Source: Telmatospirillum sp. J64-1 (GTDB lineage Bacteria; Pseudomonadota; Alphaproteobacteria; Rhodospirillales; Magnetospirillaceae). Taken from it: DNA of 64,000 nucleotides. Every line of letters starts with the position of its first letter. Positions within the stretch are counted from its first letter, which is position 1. The notes under the pieces were generated by a model that had not been told where the DNA came from, searched no databases, and was given only the letters and a program-made list of their open reading frames with translations. The stretch spans positions 1 to 64,000 of the forward strand of contig NZ_SBHN01000012.1 in assembly GCF_006980715.1 (NCBI RefSeq), in the 5' to 3' direction. The position numbers were made by a program, and so were the translations under genes. Shown here piece after piece: positions 8,390 to 17,778 of this stretch.

Positions 8390-8557
8390 CTAGGCCTTTT
8401 GCCTGCGGCGCTCCTCGATGCGGGCCAGGATGGCGCGGCGGTCGTCGTCGCTGGCGTCGCGCCAGGCCTTGATCTCGGCGCGGCTGCGCAGGCAGCCCTT
8501 GCACAGGCCGGTGTCCGGATCGATACGGCAGATATTGATGCAGGGAGACTCGATCAT
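8390..8557 (-). CDS. DUF1289 family small cysteine protein
   Basis: This 55-residue protein begins [17 protein letters not shown] and continues [15 protein letters not shown]. The spacing C-x3-C...C-x2-C (Cys6, Cys10, Cys19, Cys22) is the hallmark of the DUF1289 family, suggesting a bound metal, probably zinc or an Fe-S cluster. The molecular role is unknown. The C-terminus is a charged helix rich in Arg and Glu. It lies just downstream of pckA on the same strand, separated by the pckA terminator, so it probably has its own transcript. Confidence 0.85.
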   Translation of the reverse strand: MIESPCINICRIDPDTGLCKGCLRSRAEIKAWRDASDDDRRAILARIEERRRQKA

Positions 8558-8575
8558 GCTTGCTCCGGAACGGGA

Positions 8576-8604
8576 AAAGGCCGGTCCGCATGGGACCGGC
8601 CTTC
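8576..8604 (-). terminator. Intrinsic terminator of pckA
   Basis: On the minus strand AAGGCCGGTCC CATG CGGACCGGCCTT-type pairing is followed by TTTTCCCG. It lies 24 bases after the pckA stop. Confidence 0.8.
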
Positions 8605-8627
8605 GCCGTCTTGGTCAAGGATAAAGA

Positions 8628-10232
8628 TCAGGCAGAGCGGATGCAGGCCGCCTTCACCTTGTCGTCCACATAGGGGGTGAACTGCTCGAAATTCTTTTCG
8701 AAGCGGCGGGCCACGTCCTGGGCGGCGGCGTCATAGGCGGCCTTGTCCGTCCAGGTGGATTTGGGGGTCAGCACGTCGGCCGGGACGTCGGGGCAGGCCT
8801 GGGGAACCAGCAGGCCGAAATTGGGATCGGCGACGAATTCCACCTGGCCCAGGCGGCCGTCCAGGGCGGCGCGCACCATGGCGCGGGTATAGGCGATCTT
8901 CATGCGGCTGCCGACGCCGTAGCCGCCGCCGCTCCAGCCGGTATTGACCAGCCAGCACTTGGCCTTGTGCTTGGTCATCAGCTCGCCCAGCATCTTGGCG
9001 TAGACCGAGGGATGGCGCGGCATGAAGGGGGCGCCGAAGCAGGTCGAGAAGGTGGCCTGGGGCTCGGTCACCCCCTTTTCGGTGCCGGCGACGCGGGCGG
9101 TATAGCCCGAGAGGAAGTGGTACATGGCCTGCTCGGGGGTAAGCTGGCTGATCGGCGGCAGCACGCCGAAGGCATCGGCGGTCAGCATGATGATGTTTTC
9201 GGGATGGCCGCCCACGCCGCTGGCGCTGGCATTGGGGATGAAGTCCAGCGGATAGGAGGCGCGGGTGTTCTCGGTCAGGCTGGCATCGTCCAGGTCGAGG
9301 ATGCGGGTGTTCGGATCCATCACGACGTTTTCGAGGATGGTGCCGAAGCGGCGCGTGGTGGCATAGATCTCGGGCTCGGCCTCGGGGCTGAGCTTGATGA
9401 CCTTGGCATAGCAGCCGCCTTCGAAATTGAACACGCCGTTGGGACCCCAGCCATGCTCGTCGTCGCCGATCAGGGTGCGCGAGGAATCGGCCGACAGCGT
9501 GGTCTTGCCGGTGCCGGACAGGCCGAAGAAGATGGCGGTGTCGCCACGCGGGCCGATATTGGCCGAGCAATGCATCGGCAGCACACCGCGTTCGGGCAGC
9601 AGGTAGTTGAGATAGGAGAAGACCGACTTCTTGATCTCGCCGGCATAGGAGGTGCCGCCGATCAGCACCAGCCGCTTGGAGAAGTCGACGATCACGAAGA
9701 CTTCGGAATTGGTGCCGTCCTGTTCCGGGATGGCCTGGAAGCCCGGGGCCTGGATCACCGTGAAATCGGGCGTGAAGTCCTTCAGCTCGCTGGGATGGGG
9801 CTGAATGAACATGTTGCGGGCGAACAGGTTGTGCCAGGCGTGCTCGGTGATCACGCGCACTTTCAGGCGGTAATCCGGATCGGCACCGGCATAGCAATCC
9901 TGCACATAGATGTCGCGGCCCTGGAGATAGGCCAGCATGCGCTGGTGCAGGCTGTCGAAATTCGCCTGCTGGATCGGTTTGTTGACCTTGCCCCAGTCGA
10001 TATTGCCTTCGCTGGAGGGTTCCTTGGCGATGAACTTGTCGTTGGGGGAGCGGCCGGTATGGTGACCGGTGCGTGCGACCAGCGGCCCGCCCTGGGCGAG
10101 CGCGACTTCCTGGCGGCGGATGGCGTCCTCGACCAGGCCGGCCGTGGAATAGTTCCAGTGGGCGACGCGGATGTTGCGGATGCCGTGATGTTCGAGCCCG
10201 TAATCGCTGACGTAAGGTCCAACCTGCTGCAC
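8628..10232 (-). CDS. pckA: Phosphoenolpyruvate carboxykinase (ATP)
   Basis: This is the cytosolic gluconeogenic enzyme that converts oxaloacetate and ATP to phosphoenolpyruvate, CO2 and ADP. I place the start at GTG 10232 (encoding MQQVGPYV), six bases after AGGAG. The open frame runs 111 bases further but the extra residues do not resemble the family. The 534 residues match the usual 530-540. Visible motifs are the P-loop [13 protein letters not shown], the kinase-2/metal motif LIGDDEHGW, and the substrate box [14 protein letters not shown] near residue 52. It neighbours chvI-chvG and the regulatory PTS, an arrangement also known in rhizobia, where this two-component system affects pckA expression. 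Confidence 0.97.
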   Translation of the reverse strand: MQQVGPYVSDYGLEHHGIRNIRVAHWNYSTAGLVEDAIRRQEVALAQGGPLVARTGHHTGRSPNDKFIAKEPSSEGNIDWGKVNKPIQQANFDSLHQRMLAYLQGRDIYVQDCYAGADPDYRLKVRVITEHAWHNLFARNMFIQPHPSELKDFTPDFTVIQAPGFQAIPEQDGTNSEVFVIVDFSKRLVLIGGTSYAGEIKKSVFSYLNYLLPERGVLPMHCSANIGPRGDTAIFFGLSGTGKTTLSADSSRTLIGDDEHGWGPNGVFNFEGGCYAKVIKLSPEAEPEIYATTRRFGTILENVVMDPNTRILDLDDASLTENTRASYPLDFIPNASASGVGGHPENIIMLTADAFGVLPPISQLTPEQAMYHFLSGYTARVAGTEKGVTEPQATFSTCFGAPFMPRHPSVYAKMLGELMTKHKAKCWLVNTGWSGGGYGVGSRMKIAYTRAMVRAALDGRLGQVEFVADPNFGLLVPQACPDVPADVLTPKSTWTDKAAYDAAAQDVARRFEKNFEQFTPYVDDKVKAACIRSA

Positions 10233-10422
10233 CTTGCTCTCCTGGTTTTTTTTGTTCGGACGGTGAAGCCGGAGCGAGCTCCGGCGGCCCGCCGCCACGC
10301 GACGGGAGGTTAGAAAATTATGCCAATGACCTGAAAATGGCAATCATAAGCGAGACTTTTCAACCATACTTGAAGTTTTGTTTCCTTGCCCGTCTGGTTG
10401 GCCTGTTCGCTTTAAGGCGATG
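10233..10422. promoter_or_regulatory. Upstream region of pckA
   Basis: This 190-base gap holds the pckA leader and ribosome site (AGGAG at about 10239-10243 on the minus strand) and an AT-richer block around 10310-10385 where the promoter should lie. I cannot single out a confident -35/-10 pair. It also contains the 3' end region of the HugZ-family gene. Confidence 0.4.
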
Positions 10423-11169
10423 TCACCTCGACTGACGCGCGTGGGCCGCCAGGGCGACCAGGGTGGCGCGGGCTTGGTCGGGGCTTTTCAGGGGGCGGTC
10501 GAAATCCAGCCGGGCGACCTTTTCCCCCAGGGCGAGGTCCAGCCCGTCGAGATCGATTCCGGCCATGCGCCAGCCCGTGCCGGGCAGGCCCAGCAGGATG
10601 TTGGCATAGAGGTCCAGCGCCTCGGCATGGTCCGCGTTCATATGCGCAAGGATGGCGGCTTCCGCTTCGGCCATGGCGGTGGCGAGCGAGGCCTCCGCCT
10701 TCAGCCGCCCTTCCAGCCAGACGGCGCGGGCGAAGCCGCCGACGAAATGGGCGCGTTCCATCTCGACCACGTAGAAGGCGAAATCGGTGAAGCCGGCATA
10801 GAGGGCGGCGGCGGGATGGCGGGCGAGGAAGCGGGCGCGATGGCGCGGCTCGTCGCTGCGCCGGATGCGCCCCATCACCGTGGCGCGCGGCCCGGCCTGC
10901 GGATTGTCGAAGCCCGTCGTGCCGTCGAAGAGCAGCGAGACGCGCGCATCCGCCTGGATGTTGCGGCTGTGGTCGGCCAATTGCGACAGCAGCAGGATCG
11001 GGCTGGCATCGTGGTCGCAGGCGACGGTGACCAGCGAGGCATAGGGCGCGGGCCCACTTTCCGGCTGGGGCAGCAGGGTCGCCAGGGACGCCTTCGGACT
11101 GGCGCGCATCAGACGCCGCGTCAGGCTGCGATGATCCAGTTTCAGCACGTCGGCAAGCTGATCCGTCAT
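10423..11169 (-). CDS. HugZ-family pyridoxamine-oxidase-fold protein with DUF2470 domain
   Basis: These 248 residues contain an N-terminal split-barrel flavin-type fold (about 10-150; SLVTVACDHDASPILLLSQLADHSRN) and a C-terminal DUF2470 region (about 165-240) with the HMNADHAEAL motif. This two-domain layout is that of the HugZ/HutZ haem-utilisation family, which bind or degrade haem. Some alphaproteobacterial members are uncharacterised. The gene stands alone between pckA and the divergent chvI promoter region. A specific haem oxygenase activity is plausible but not proven by sequence. Confidence 0.82.
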   Translation of the reverse strand: MTDQLADVLKLDHRSLTRRLMRASPKASLATLLPQPESGPAPYASLVTVACDHDASPILLLSQLADHSRNIQADARVSLLFDGTTGFDNPQAGPRATVMGRIRRSDEPRHRARFLARHPAAALYAGFTDFAFYVVEMERAHFVGGFARAVWLEGRLKAEASLATAMAEAEAAILAHMNADHAEALDLYANILLGLPGTGWRMAGIDLDGLDLALGEKVARLDFDRPLKSPDQARATLVALAAHARQSR

Positions 11170-11324
11170 GGCTCGAATGTGGCGAGGCGATTATCTTCGT
11201 TCAACATCGCCTTCGGCGATAATTCTGCCACAAAACGCGCATATAGGTAATGCCTTAGGAAAAGCTTGCCTACCGCAAGCGAGAGAGGGAATCCTTCGCG
11301 CAGGCCAGTTGGGAGAGATACGCC
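11170..11324 (+). promoter_or_regulatory. Divergent promoter region of chvI and the HugZ-family gene
   Basis: The 155-base region separates the two divergent starts. It contains a perfect small hairpin ATCGCC-TTC-GGCGAT (about 11205-11220) within a wider GATTATC...GATAATTC inverted repeat (about 11188-11225), a candidate operator. The likely ribosome site for chvI is GGGAGAG at about 11311. Confidence 0.45.
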
Positions 11325-12032
11325 TTGCCCCATACCATCGCCCTGGTCGATGACGACCGCAACATCCTGACCTCGGTCTCCATCGCGCTGGAAGCCGAAG
11401 GCTACAAGGTACGCTGCTTCAATGACGGCGCCGAGGCTCTGCGCGGCCTGTCCAGCCAGCCCGCCGACCTGGCCGTGCTGGACATCAAGATGCCGCGCAT
11501 GGACGGCATGGAGCTGCTCCAGCGCCTGCGCAAGGTGTCGGCCATGCCGGTGATCTTCCTTACCTCGAAGGATGACGAGGTGGACGAATTGCTCGGCCTG
11601 CGTATGGGCGCCGACGATTACATGAAGAAGCCCTTCTCGCAGCGCCTGCTGATCGAACGCATCCGCGCCCTGCTGCGCCGCAACGAAGTGGCCTCGGGCA
11701 AGACCGCGCCCGAACCCAACAGCGCCCTGGTGCGCGGGGAACTGGTTCTGGATTCCGCCCGCCATGCCTGTACCTGGAAGGGGCAGGGGGTGGACCTGAC
11801 GGTGACGGAATTCCTGATCCTCAAGGCCCTTGCGGTGCGTCCGGGCCATGTGAAGAGCCGCGATCAACTGATCGACGCCGCCTATGGCGAGAACATCTAT
11901 GTCGATGACCGCACGATCGACAGCCATATCAAGCGGCTGCGCAAGAAATTCCGCGAGATAGACAGCGAATTTGCCCAGATCGAGACTCTCTACGGCGTCG
12001 GATACCGTTACCGCGACGAAGCCGGCCTCTAA
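11325..12032 (+). CDS. chvI: Response regulator ChvI
   Basis: This 235-residue OmpR-type regulator starts at TTG 11325 after GGGAGAG. The receiver has the acidic triad D9/D10/D11, phospho-acceptor Asp53 in [12 protein letters not shown] and Lys in DYMKKPF. The winged-helix domain ends GVGYRY. It partners the ChvG kinase encoded four bases downstream. In Rhizobium and Agrobacterium this pair controls envelope, acid and carbon-metabolism genes, including pckA. Its position between pckA and the PTS genes supports the identification. Confidence 0.95.
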   Translation: MPHTIALVDDDRNILTSVSIALEAEGYKVRCFNDGAEALRGLSSQPADLAVLDIKMPRMDGMELLQRLRKVSAMPVIFLTSKDDEVDELLGLRMGADDYMKKPFSQRLLIERIRALLRRNEVASGKTAPEPNSALVRGELVLDSARHACTWKGQGVDLTVTEFLILKALAVRPGHVKSRDQLIDAAYGENIYVDDRTIDSHIKRLRKKFREIDSEFAQIETLYGVGYRYRDEAGL

Positions 12033-12036
12033 GCGG

Positions 12037-13737
12037 ATGGGAGAGCAGCCCCTGGTCGCGGCGCCGGACCTTCGTCCGGTCCGGCCGAGCAGAGAACCGG
12101 CGCCACCCAGGAAAAGGCGGCGGCACAAGCGCCTGTCCTCGCCCCTGACCCGGCGCATCCTCGCGGTCAACCTGCTGGCGCCGATCCTGCTGGTGGCGGG
12201 GCTGCTTTATCTCGACCGCTATCAGGAGGAACTGGTGGCGGCCGAGCTGCAGGCCATGCGCACCCAGGCCGAGATGTTCGCCGCCGCCATCGGCGAAGGG
12301 GCGGTGGTCGAGGAGGGGCAGTCCTTCCTGGAGCTTTCGACCGAACCGGCGCGCCAGATGATCCGCCGTCTGGCCGAACCGGCCGGGCTGCGTGCCCGCC
12401 TGTTCGACCGTCATGGCGAGCTGGTGGCCGATTCGAGGCTGCTGATGGGGCCGGGCGGGGTGGTGCAGATCGAGGATTTGCCGCCGCCGGGCGGCGTGCG
12501 CGGCGTCGACGACATGCTGCGCCGCGCCTATGGCTATATCTGGTCGTGGCTTCCCTCCGAGCGCAGCCTGCCGACTTACGTGGAACGCCCCAAGCAGCAG
12601 GCCAGCGATTATGCGGAAGTCCTGCGTGCCTTGGGTGGCGAGGCGGCGACCTTCCGCCGCCACAGCCCGGTCAGTAATCTCTACCTGACCGTGGCGGTGC
12701 CGGTGCAGCGCTACAAGCAGGTCGTCGGCGCGGTGATGCTGAGCAATCCGGGCACGGAAATCGAGCAGGCCATGTTCCAGGTGCGCCTGACCATCCTGCA
12801 GCTTTTCATCGCCGCCCTGGCCGTGACCGTGGCGCTGTCCCTCTATCTGGCCGGCACCATCGCCCGTCCCATCCGCCGCCTGGCCCTGGCGGCCGACAGC
12901 GTGCGCCGGGGGCATGGCCGCAAATCCATTCCCGACCTGACCGGACGCGGCGACGAGATCGGCGAATTGTCGGGATCGCTGCGCGACATGACCGAGGCCC
13001 TGTGGCGGCGCATGGATGCCACCGAGGCCTTCGCTGCCGACGTCGCCCATGAGATCAAGAATCCGCTGTCCAGCCTGCGCAGCGCCGTCGAAACGGTGGC
13101 GCGGACCAACAATCCGGAACACCAGAAGCGCCTGATGGCCATCATCCAGGACGACGTGGCGCGCCTCGACCGCCTGATTTCCGACATTTCCGATGCCTCG
13201 CGCCTGGATGCGGAACTCTCGCGCGCCGAGACCGAGACGGTGGGCATGGCCTCCATGCTGGAAACCCTGGCCGATGTCTATCGCAGCACCGGCCTGGGCC
13301 GCGACCTGGAAGCCGAGGAACAGGGCGAGGAACCGGTTTCCTTCGCCGTCGCCGTGCCCGAAGGGGACCGCCTGGACGTCAGCGGCGTGGAAGGGCGGCT
13401 GGTGCAGGTGATCCGCAACCTGATCGGCAATGCCCTGTCCTTCAGCCCGCCCGGCGGCTGCATCACCCTGCGCGGCAGGCGCGTGGACGGGCTGGTGTTG
13501 GTAGAGGTGGAGGATGACGGCCCCGGCATTCCGGAAAACAAGCTGGATGCCATTTTCGAGCGTTTCTATTCCGAACGTCCCAAGCAGGAAAAATTCGGCA
13601 CCCATTCGGGGCTGGGCCTGTCCATCTCGAAACAGATCATCGAGGCGCATGGCGGGTCCATTCGCGCCGAAAACCGCAAAGACGAGGAAGGACGGGTTCT
13701 CGGGGCCCGTTTCACCGTCAGCCTGCCCGCCGTCTGA
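12037..13737 (+). CDS. chvG: Sensor histidine kinase ChvG
   Basis: This membrane histidine kinase partner of ChvI has 566 residues from ATG 12037. Features in order are a basic proline-rich N-terminus (residues 10-37), a membrane segment (about 41-58), a large periplasmic sensor domain to about 245, a second membrane segment (about 255-275, FIAALAVTVALSLYLAG) and HAMP. The dimerisation domain follows with His338 in DVAHEIKNPLSSL, then the ATPase domain (NLIGNA, DDGPGIP, GLGLSIS). Spacing to chvI is only four bases, so the genes are one operon. In relatives the sensor is inhibited by a periplasmic ExoR protein. No exoR is in this window. Confidence 0.95.
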   Translation: MGEQPLVAAPDLRPVRPSREPAPPRKRRRHKRLSSPLTRRILAVNLLAPILLVAGLLYLDRYQEELVAAELQAMRTQAEMFAAAIGEGAVVEEGQSFLELSTEPARQMIRRLAEPAGLRARLFDRHGELVADSRLLMGPGGVVQIEDLPPPGGVRGVDDMLRRAYGYIWSWLPSERSLPTYVERPKQQASDYAEVLRALGGEAATFRRHSPVSNLYLTVAVPVQRYKQVVGAVMLSNPGTEIEQAMFQVRLTILQLFIAALAVTVALSLYLAGTIARPIRRLALAADSVRRGHGRKSIPDLTGRGDEIGELSGSLRDMTEALWRRMDATEAFAADVAHEIKNPLSSLRSAVETVARTNNPEHQKRLMAIIQDDVARLDRLISDISDASRLDAELSRAETETVGMASMLETLADVYRSTGLGRDLEAEEQGEEPVSFAVAVPEGDRLDVSGVEGRLVQVIRNLIGNALSFSPPGGCITLRGRRVDGLVLVEVEDDGPGIPENKLDAIFERFYSERPKQEKFGTHSGLGLSISKQIIEAHGGSIRAENRKDEEGRVLGARFTVSLPAV

Positions 13738-13782
13738 GCAACTTACATTGACTTAATTCTCGCCTCCATCCACCTTCATCAC

Positions 13783-14220
13783 ATGATGACTCGTGTGCAT
13801 GGAAGCTGTGTCGTGATCGGCGAGAAGGCCGTGCTGCTGCGCGGCCCGTCTGGCAGCGGCAAGTCGGATCTGGCCCTGCGCCTGATCGACGATGGTGCGC
13901 GGCTGGTTGCCGACGACCAGACCGAACTGACCGTGCTCGGCGGGCGGCTATGGGCCGCACCGCCCGCGACCATCGCCGGCATGATCGAGGTGCGCGGCCT
14001 CGGCATCCTGCGCCTGGAACATGTGGAACGGGCGGAACTGGTGCTGGCCGTGGACCTGAAGCCCGGCGGCGAGATCGAGCGTCTGCCCGCGCCACAAAGC
14101 GTGGAATGGCTGGGCGTGGACCTGCCCCTGGTGGCGCTGGATCCTTTCCACCCCTCCGCCGCCGCCAAGCTGCGTCTTGCGATGCGCGTGGCAACGCGGG
14201 ATATAATCGTGCAGACATGA
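13783..14220 (+). CDS. hprK: HPr kinase/phosphorylase, short alphaproteobacterial form
   Basis: This enzyme phosphorylates or dephosphorylates HPr on its regulatory serine. The 145 residues correspond only to the C-terminal catalytic domain of the Gram-positive enzyme, as is usual in alphaproteobacteria. The P-loop GPSGSGKS spans residues 21-28, followed by the LVADDQTEL segment and a MIEVRGLGIL motif near 67-76. Its stop overlaps the rapZ start (ATGA). It sits upstream of manX, ptsH and ptsI, whose HPr retains the target serine. Confidence 0.93.
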   Translation: MMTRVHGSCVVIGEKAVLLRGPSGSGKSDLALRLIDDGARLVADDQTELTVLGGRLWAAPPATIAGMIEVRGLGILRLEHVERAELVLAVDLKPGGEIERLPAPQSVEWLGVDLPLVALDPFHPSAAAKLRLAMRVATRDIIVQT

Positions 14221-15161
14221 CCGATCCTCAAGCCACAGCCAAAGCCGCTTCCCTCGGGCTTTCCGTCCCGGCTTCGGGGGAAGAGTCCACCGGCCGCGTC
14301 GTCATCGTCACCGGCATGTCGGGGGCGGGGAAGACCCTGACCCTGAAGACGCTGGAAGACCTGGGCTACGAGACGGTGGACAACCTGCCCCTGCGCTTCC
14401 TGCCCAGCTTGGTCGATGCCGGGTCCGAGCGCCCCCTGGCGGTGGGGATCGATATCCGCACCCGCGATTTCGGCGCCGACCCGATGATGGCCGAGATCGA
14501 CCGGCTGGTGGCGCGGGGACAGCATCCCTCGGCCCGTCCGCTGGATGTCCGGCTGCTTTTCCTGGATTGCGAGGACGAGGTTCTGCGGCGGCGCTATACC
14601 GAGACCCGCCACCGCCATCCGCTCGCCGCCGACCGCCCGTTGACCGACGGGATCGTCCATGAACGCAGCCTGATCGGGCCCCTGCGCGGCCGGGCCGACG
14701 TGGTGGTCGATACCTCGAACCTGCCGCCGGGCGAACTGAAGCGCATCCTGTCGGGGCATTTCGGCCTGTCCAGCCAGCCCGGCCTCGTGATCTTCGTCAC
14801 CTCCTTTTCCTATCGCAAGGGTTTGCCGCGCGAGGCCGATCTGGTTTTCGACGCGCGTTTCCTCGATAACCCTCATTACGATCCCGAGCTGCGCCCCTTG
14901 ACGGGGAAGAATCCGGAGGTTGCCGCCTATGTCGCCCGCGACCCGGGGTTCACGCCTTTTTTCTCAGGATTGAAGACTTTGATCGCGCCGCTCTTGCCGC
15001 GCTTCGCGGCAGAAGGCAAAAGCTATCTGACGATCGCCATCGGCTGTACCGGCGGGCGTCACCGTTCGGTGGCGCTGGCCGAGAAGCTGGCGGCCTGGCT
15101 GGGCGAGGAAGGCGAAAGGGTGCATCTGCGCCATCGCGACCTCGACGAGGGGGGGCAATGA
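14217..15161 (+). CDS. rapZ: RNase adapter / nucleotide-binding protein RapZ
   Basis: I place the start at ATG 14217, overlapping the hprK stop by four bases. This gives 314 residues, with the N-terminal Walker A GMSGAGKT at 33-40 and the C-terminal signature AIGCTGGRHRSVALAEKL. In E. coli RapZ directs RNase E to the small RNA GlmZ in response to glucosamine-6-phosphate. In alphaproteobacteria the target is uncertain, but the gene is nearly always linked to PTS genes. A second Walker-like element is absent, as normal. The open frame extends upstream inside hprK in another register and is not real there. Confidence 0.93.
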   Translation: MTDPQATAKAASLGLSVPASGEESTGRVVIVTGMSGAGKTLTLKTLEDLGYETVDNLPLRFLPSLVDAGSERPLAVGIDIRTRDFGADPMMAEIDRLVARGQHPSARPLDVRLLFLDCEDEVLRRRYTETRHRHPLAADRPLTDGIVHERSLIGPLRGRADVVVDTSNLPPGELKRILSGHFGLSSQPGLVIFVTSFSYRKGLPREADLVFDARFLDNPHYDPELRPLTGKNPEVAAYVARDPGFTPFFSGLKTLIAPLLPRFAAEGKSYLTIAIGCTGGRHRSVALAEKLAAWLGEEGERVHLRHRDLDEGGQ

Positions 15162-15183
15162 CAGGGAAGGCTTGGGACTGATC

Positions 15184-15585
15184 ATGATCGGAATGGTACT
15201 CGTCACCCACGGCCGTCTGGCCGACGAATTGGTCGCCGCGCTGGAACACGTGGTGGGACCCCAGCCGAATGTCGCGACCGTCTGCATCGGACCGGAGGAC
15301 GACATGGAACAGCGCCGCATGGACATCATGGACAGTGTCGGCCGCGTCGATGCCGGTCTGGGCGTGGTGGTGCTGACCGACATGTTCGGCGGCACGCCCT
15401 CGAATCTGGCGATCTCGATCATGGACAAGGCGCGGGTCGAGGTGATCGCCGGCGTCAACCTGCCCATGTTGATCAAGCTGGCCAGCGTGCGTGGCAACGA
15501 GAGCTTGGGCAATGCCGTTTCCGCTGCGCAGGAAGCCGGGCGCAAATACATCAATATCGCCTCCAAGCTGCTGACTCAGGACTGA
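15184..15585 (+). CDS. PTS IIA component, mannose/fructose-type (EIIA-Man-like)
   Basis: This 133-residue cytosolic phosphocarrier has the IIA-Man fold. The active histidine is His9 in MVLVTHGRLADEL, and the conserved VVLTDMFGGTPSNLA loop lies near 58-72. There is no IIB, IIC or IID gene nearby, so it probably acts as a regulatory phospho-acceptor at the end of the EI-HPr chain rather than in sugar uptake. Start choice: ATG 15184 fits the family, and an in-frame TTG at 15172 sits too near the AGGGAAGG site. Confidence 0.9.
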   Translation: MIGMVLVTHGRLADELVAALEHVVGPQPNVATVCIGPEDDMEQRRMDIMDSVGRVDAGLGVVVLTDMFGGTPSNLAISIMDKARVEVIAGVNLPMLIKLASVRGNESLGNAVSAAQEAGRKYINIASKLLTQD

Positions 15586-15594
15586 ACAGTCATC

Positions 15595-15891
15595 ATGGAC
15601 CAAACCGCCGCCACGCCGGGCGAGGAACAGCGTCGCAACGCCACCATCACCAACCGTCGCGGCCTGCACGCCCGCGCCGCCGCCAAATTCGTCAAGCTGG
15701 CCGGGCAGTTCAACGCCCAGGTGACGGTGGCGAAGAAGGGCACCGAAGTGTCGGGCCTGTCCATCATGGGCTTGATGATGCTGGCCGCCGGACCCGGCTG
15801 TACGATCGAATTGCGGGCCCAGGGGCCGCAGGCGGCCGAGGCGCTGGTGGCGCTGGTGGCGTTGATCGACGGCAAGTTTGATGAAGACTGA
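15595..15891 (+). CDS. ptsH: HPr phosphocarrier protein
   Basis: This 98-residue HPr carries the phosphorylated His25 in NRRGLHARAAAKF and the HprK-target serine at residue 56 in SGLSIMGLMML. The histidine is at 25 rather than 15 because of a ten-residue N-terminal extension. Presence of both sites matches the hprK gene upstream. It lies between manX and ptsI and overlaps the ptsI start by eleven bases. Confidence 0.95.
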   Translation: MDQTAATPGEEQRRNATITNRRGLHARAAAKFVKLAGQFNAQVTVAKKGTEVSGLSIMGLMMLAAGPGCTIELRAQGPQAAEALVALVALIDGKFDED

Positions 15892-17671
15892 GACATCGGG
15901 CGGAGACACAAGGCATCAGGGACAGGAGGCCGAGGAAGTCGTTTACGACGGCTTGGGCGTCGGTCCCGGCATCGCCATCGGTACCGTTCACCTGCATGAT
16001 GCCGGTGCCGTCGTCGTGCCGGAATACCGCATCGCCGCCGGTCGCGTGGAAGCGGAATGCAAGCGTTTCCACCATGCCACCGAGATGGCCGCCCGCCAGA
16101 TCGCCAAGCTGCAGCGCAAGGCCGAGGCTCTGCCGACGGCGGCGGGCGAGGAACTGGGCTATCTGCTGGATGCCTATCAGCAGATGCTCAAGGGATCGCG
16201 GCTGGTGCGCGGGGTCGAGCGGCATATCCGCGAGGAGCGCATCAATGCCGAGGCGGCCGTCCAGCAGCAGATCAACGAGATCGTCCAGGGCTTCGAGGCC
16301 ATGGAGGACGAGTATCTGGCCGCCCGCGCCCAGGATATCCGCGAGGTCGGGCGGCGCCTGCTGCGCCATCTGACCAAGACGCCCTATCAGCCTTTCTCGC
16401 TGCTGCCGCGTTCTTCGATCATCCTGGCCGAGGAACTGACCCCGGCCGATACCGCCTTGCTCGATCCCGCCCAGGTCGCCGGTTTCGCCACCGTGCTGGG
16501 CGGGGCGCAGAGCCATACCGCCATCATGGCCCGCTCGCTGGGGCTGCCGGCGGTGATCAGCGTCGGCGGCCTGATCCGCGGGGCCCGGCACGGCGACCTG
16601 GCGGTCATCGACGGCATGGCGGGCAAGGTCATCCTGCGCCCGCGCCCGGAGACGCTGGCCCTCTATCGCCAGCTTCGTGCCAATTTCCTGCGCCAGCGCC
16701 GCACCCTGACGCGGCTGCGCTCGCTGCCCGCCATCACCCGTGACGGCGCCCGTGTCTCGCTTCAGGCCAATATGGAACTGCCCAGCGAGGTCGAGGCGAT
16801 CCTCATGTCCGGCGCCGAGGGGGTGGGGCTGCTGCGTAGCGAGTTCATGTTCATGAACCGCGACACGGTGCCCGACGAGGAGGAGCAATACGCCATCCTG
16901 CGCGATGTGGTCGAGCGCCTGGAAGGACGCTCCATCACCATCCGCACGCTGGATGCCGGTTCCGACAAGATGGCCCCCGCCTTGGGCATCGCGCCGGGCG
17001 CCAATCCGGCGCTGGGCCTACGCGCCATCCGCCTGTCGCTCAGCCGCCCGGAACTGCTGGAAATCCAGCTCTCGGCCATCCTGCGGGCGGGCGCCCATGG
17101 CCCGGTGCGCATCCTGCTGCCCATGGTCGCCACGGTTCACGAAATCCGCTATGTGCGCAGCTTGTTGGACCGTGTGGTGCGCCGCCTGACCCGCCAGGGC
17201 GTCAGGATATCGGACCCGCTGCCGCCGCTGGGGGTGATGATCGAGGTGCCCGGCGCCGCCCTGGCCGCCGATTCCCTGGCGCTCTATGCCGATTTCTTCG
17301 CCATCGGCACCAACGACCTGACCCAGTATACCCTGGCCATCGACCGTGCCGACGAGGCCGTGGCCCATCTCTACGATCCGCTGCACCCGGCGGTGCTGCG
17401 GCTGATCCAGTTCGCCACCGAGGCCGCCCTGCGGGCCCGCATCCCGGTCTCGCTCTGCGGCGAGATCGCGGGCGATCCGCGCTTCACGGCCTTGCTGCTG
17501 GGCCTGGGCATCCGCGACCTGTCCATGGCTGCCCATTCCATTCCCCGCGTCAAGCAGCGCATCCGTTCCCTCGACCTGCTGGCCGCGACACGGCGTGCCC
17601 GCGTGGTGATGGACCAATCCGACAGCGCCCGCATCGCCCAACTGATCGACGATTTCAACGGCCAGCGCTGA
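15881..17671 (+). CDS. ptsI: Phosphoenolpyruvate-protein phosphotransferase (Enzyme I)
   Basis: This enzyme transfers phosphate from PEP to HPr. It has 596 residues from ATG 15881, inside the end of ptsH. Key elements are the active His212 in GGAQSHTAIMARSLGLPA, the PEP-binding core with GAEGVGLLRSEFMFM near 306-320 and TLDAGSDKM, and the catalytic Cys526 in VSLCGEIAGDP. There is no N-terminal GAF domain, so it is the EI type rather than EI-Ntr, although the pathway seems regulatory. It ends the hprK-rapZ-manX-ptsH-ptsI run. Confidence 0.95.
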   Translation: MKTETSGGDTRHQGQEAEEVVYDGLGVGPGIAIGTVHLHDAGAVVVPEYRIAAGRVEAECKRFHHATEMAARQIAKLQRKAEALPTAAGEELGYLLDAYQQMLKGSRLVRGVERHIREERINAEAAVQQQINEIVQGFEAMEDEYLAARAQDIREVGRRLLRHLTKTPYQPFSLLPRSSIILAEELTPADTALLDPAQVAGFATVLGGAQSHTAIMARSLGLPAVISVGGLIRGARHGDLAVIDGMAGKVILRPRPETLALYRQLRANFLRQRRTLTRLRSLPAITRDGARVSLQANMELPSEVEAILMSGAEGVGLLRSEFMFMNRDTVPDEEEQYAILRDVVERLEGRSITIRTLDAGSDKMAPALGIAPGANPALGLRAIRLSLSRPELLEIQLSAILRAGAHGPVRILLPMVATVHEIRYVRSLLDRVVRRLTRQGVRISDPLPPLGVMIEVPGAALAADSLALYADFFAIGTNDLTQYTLAIDRADEAVAHLYDPLHPAVLRLIQFATEAALRARIPVSLCGEIAGDPRFTALLLGLGIRDLSMAAHSIPRVKQRIRSLDLLAATRRARVVMDQSDSARIAQLIDDFNGQR

Positions 17672-17703
17672 GGGTGCAATCCGCCCTATGGAAAGTGGCC
17701 TAT

Positions 17704-17733
17704 GCCCGCCCCCGCGATCTGGCGGGGGAGGGC
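17704..17733. other. Hairpin between ptsI and the MFS gene
   Basis: CCCCCGC-GATCTG-GCGGGGG (17709-17728) sits inside a longer GTGGCC...GGCCAC pairing (about 17694-17751). There is no clean T tract, so it is at best a weak terminator or a leader structure. Confidence 0.4.
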
Positions 17734-17778
17734 AAATCGTGGTAAGGCCACTGTCTGTTTCTGCCGGGTCCTGCCGCC

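Noticed and set aside
11929-13650. 573-codon minus-strand frame opposite chvG
   Set aside because: It mirrors the chvG coding frame and shows no protein motif.
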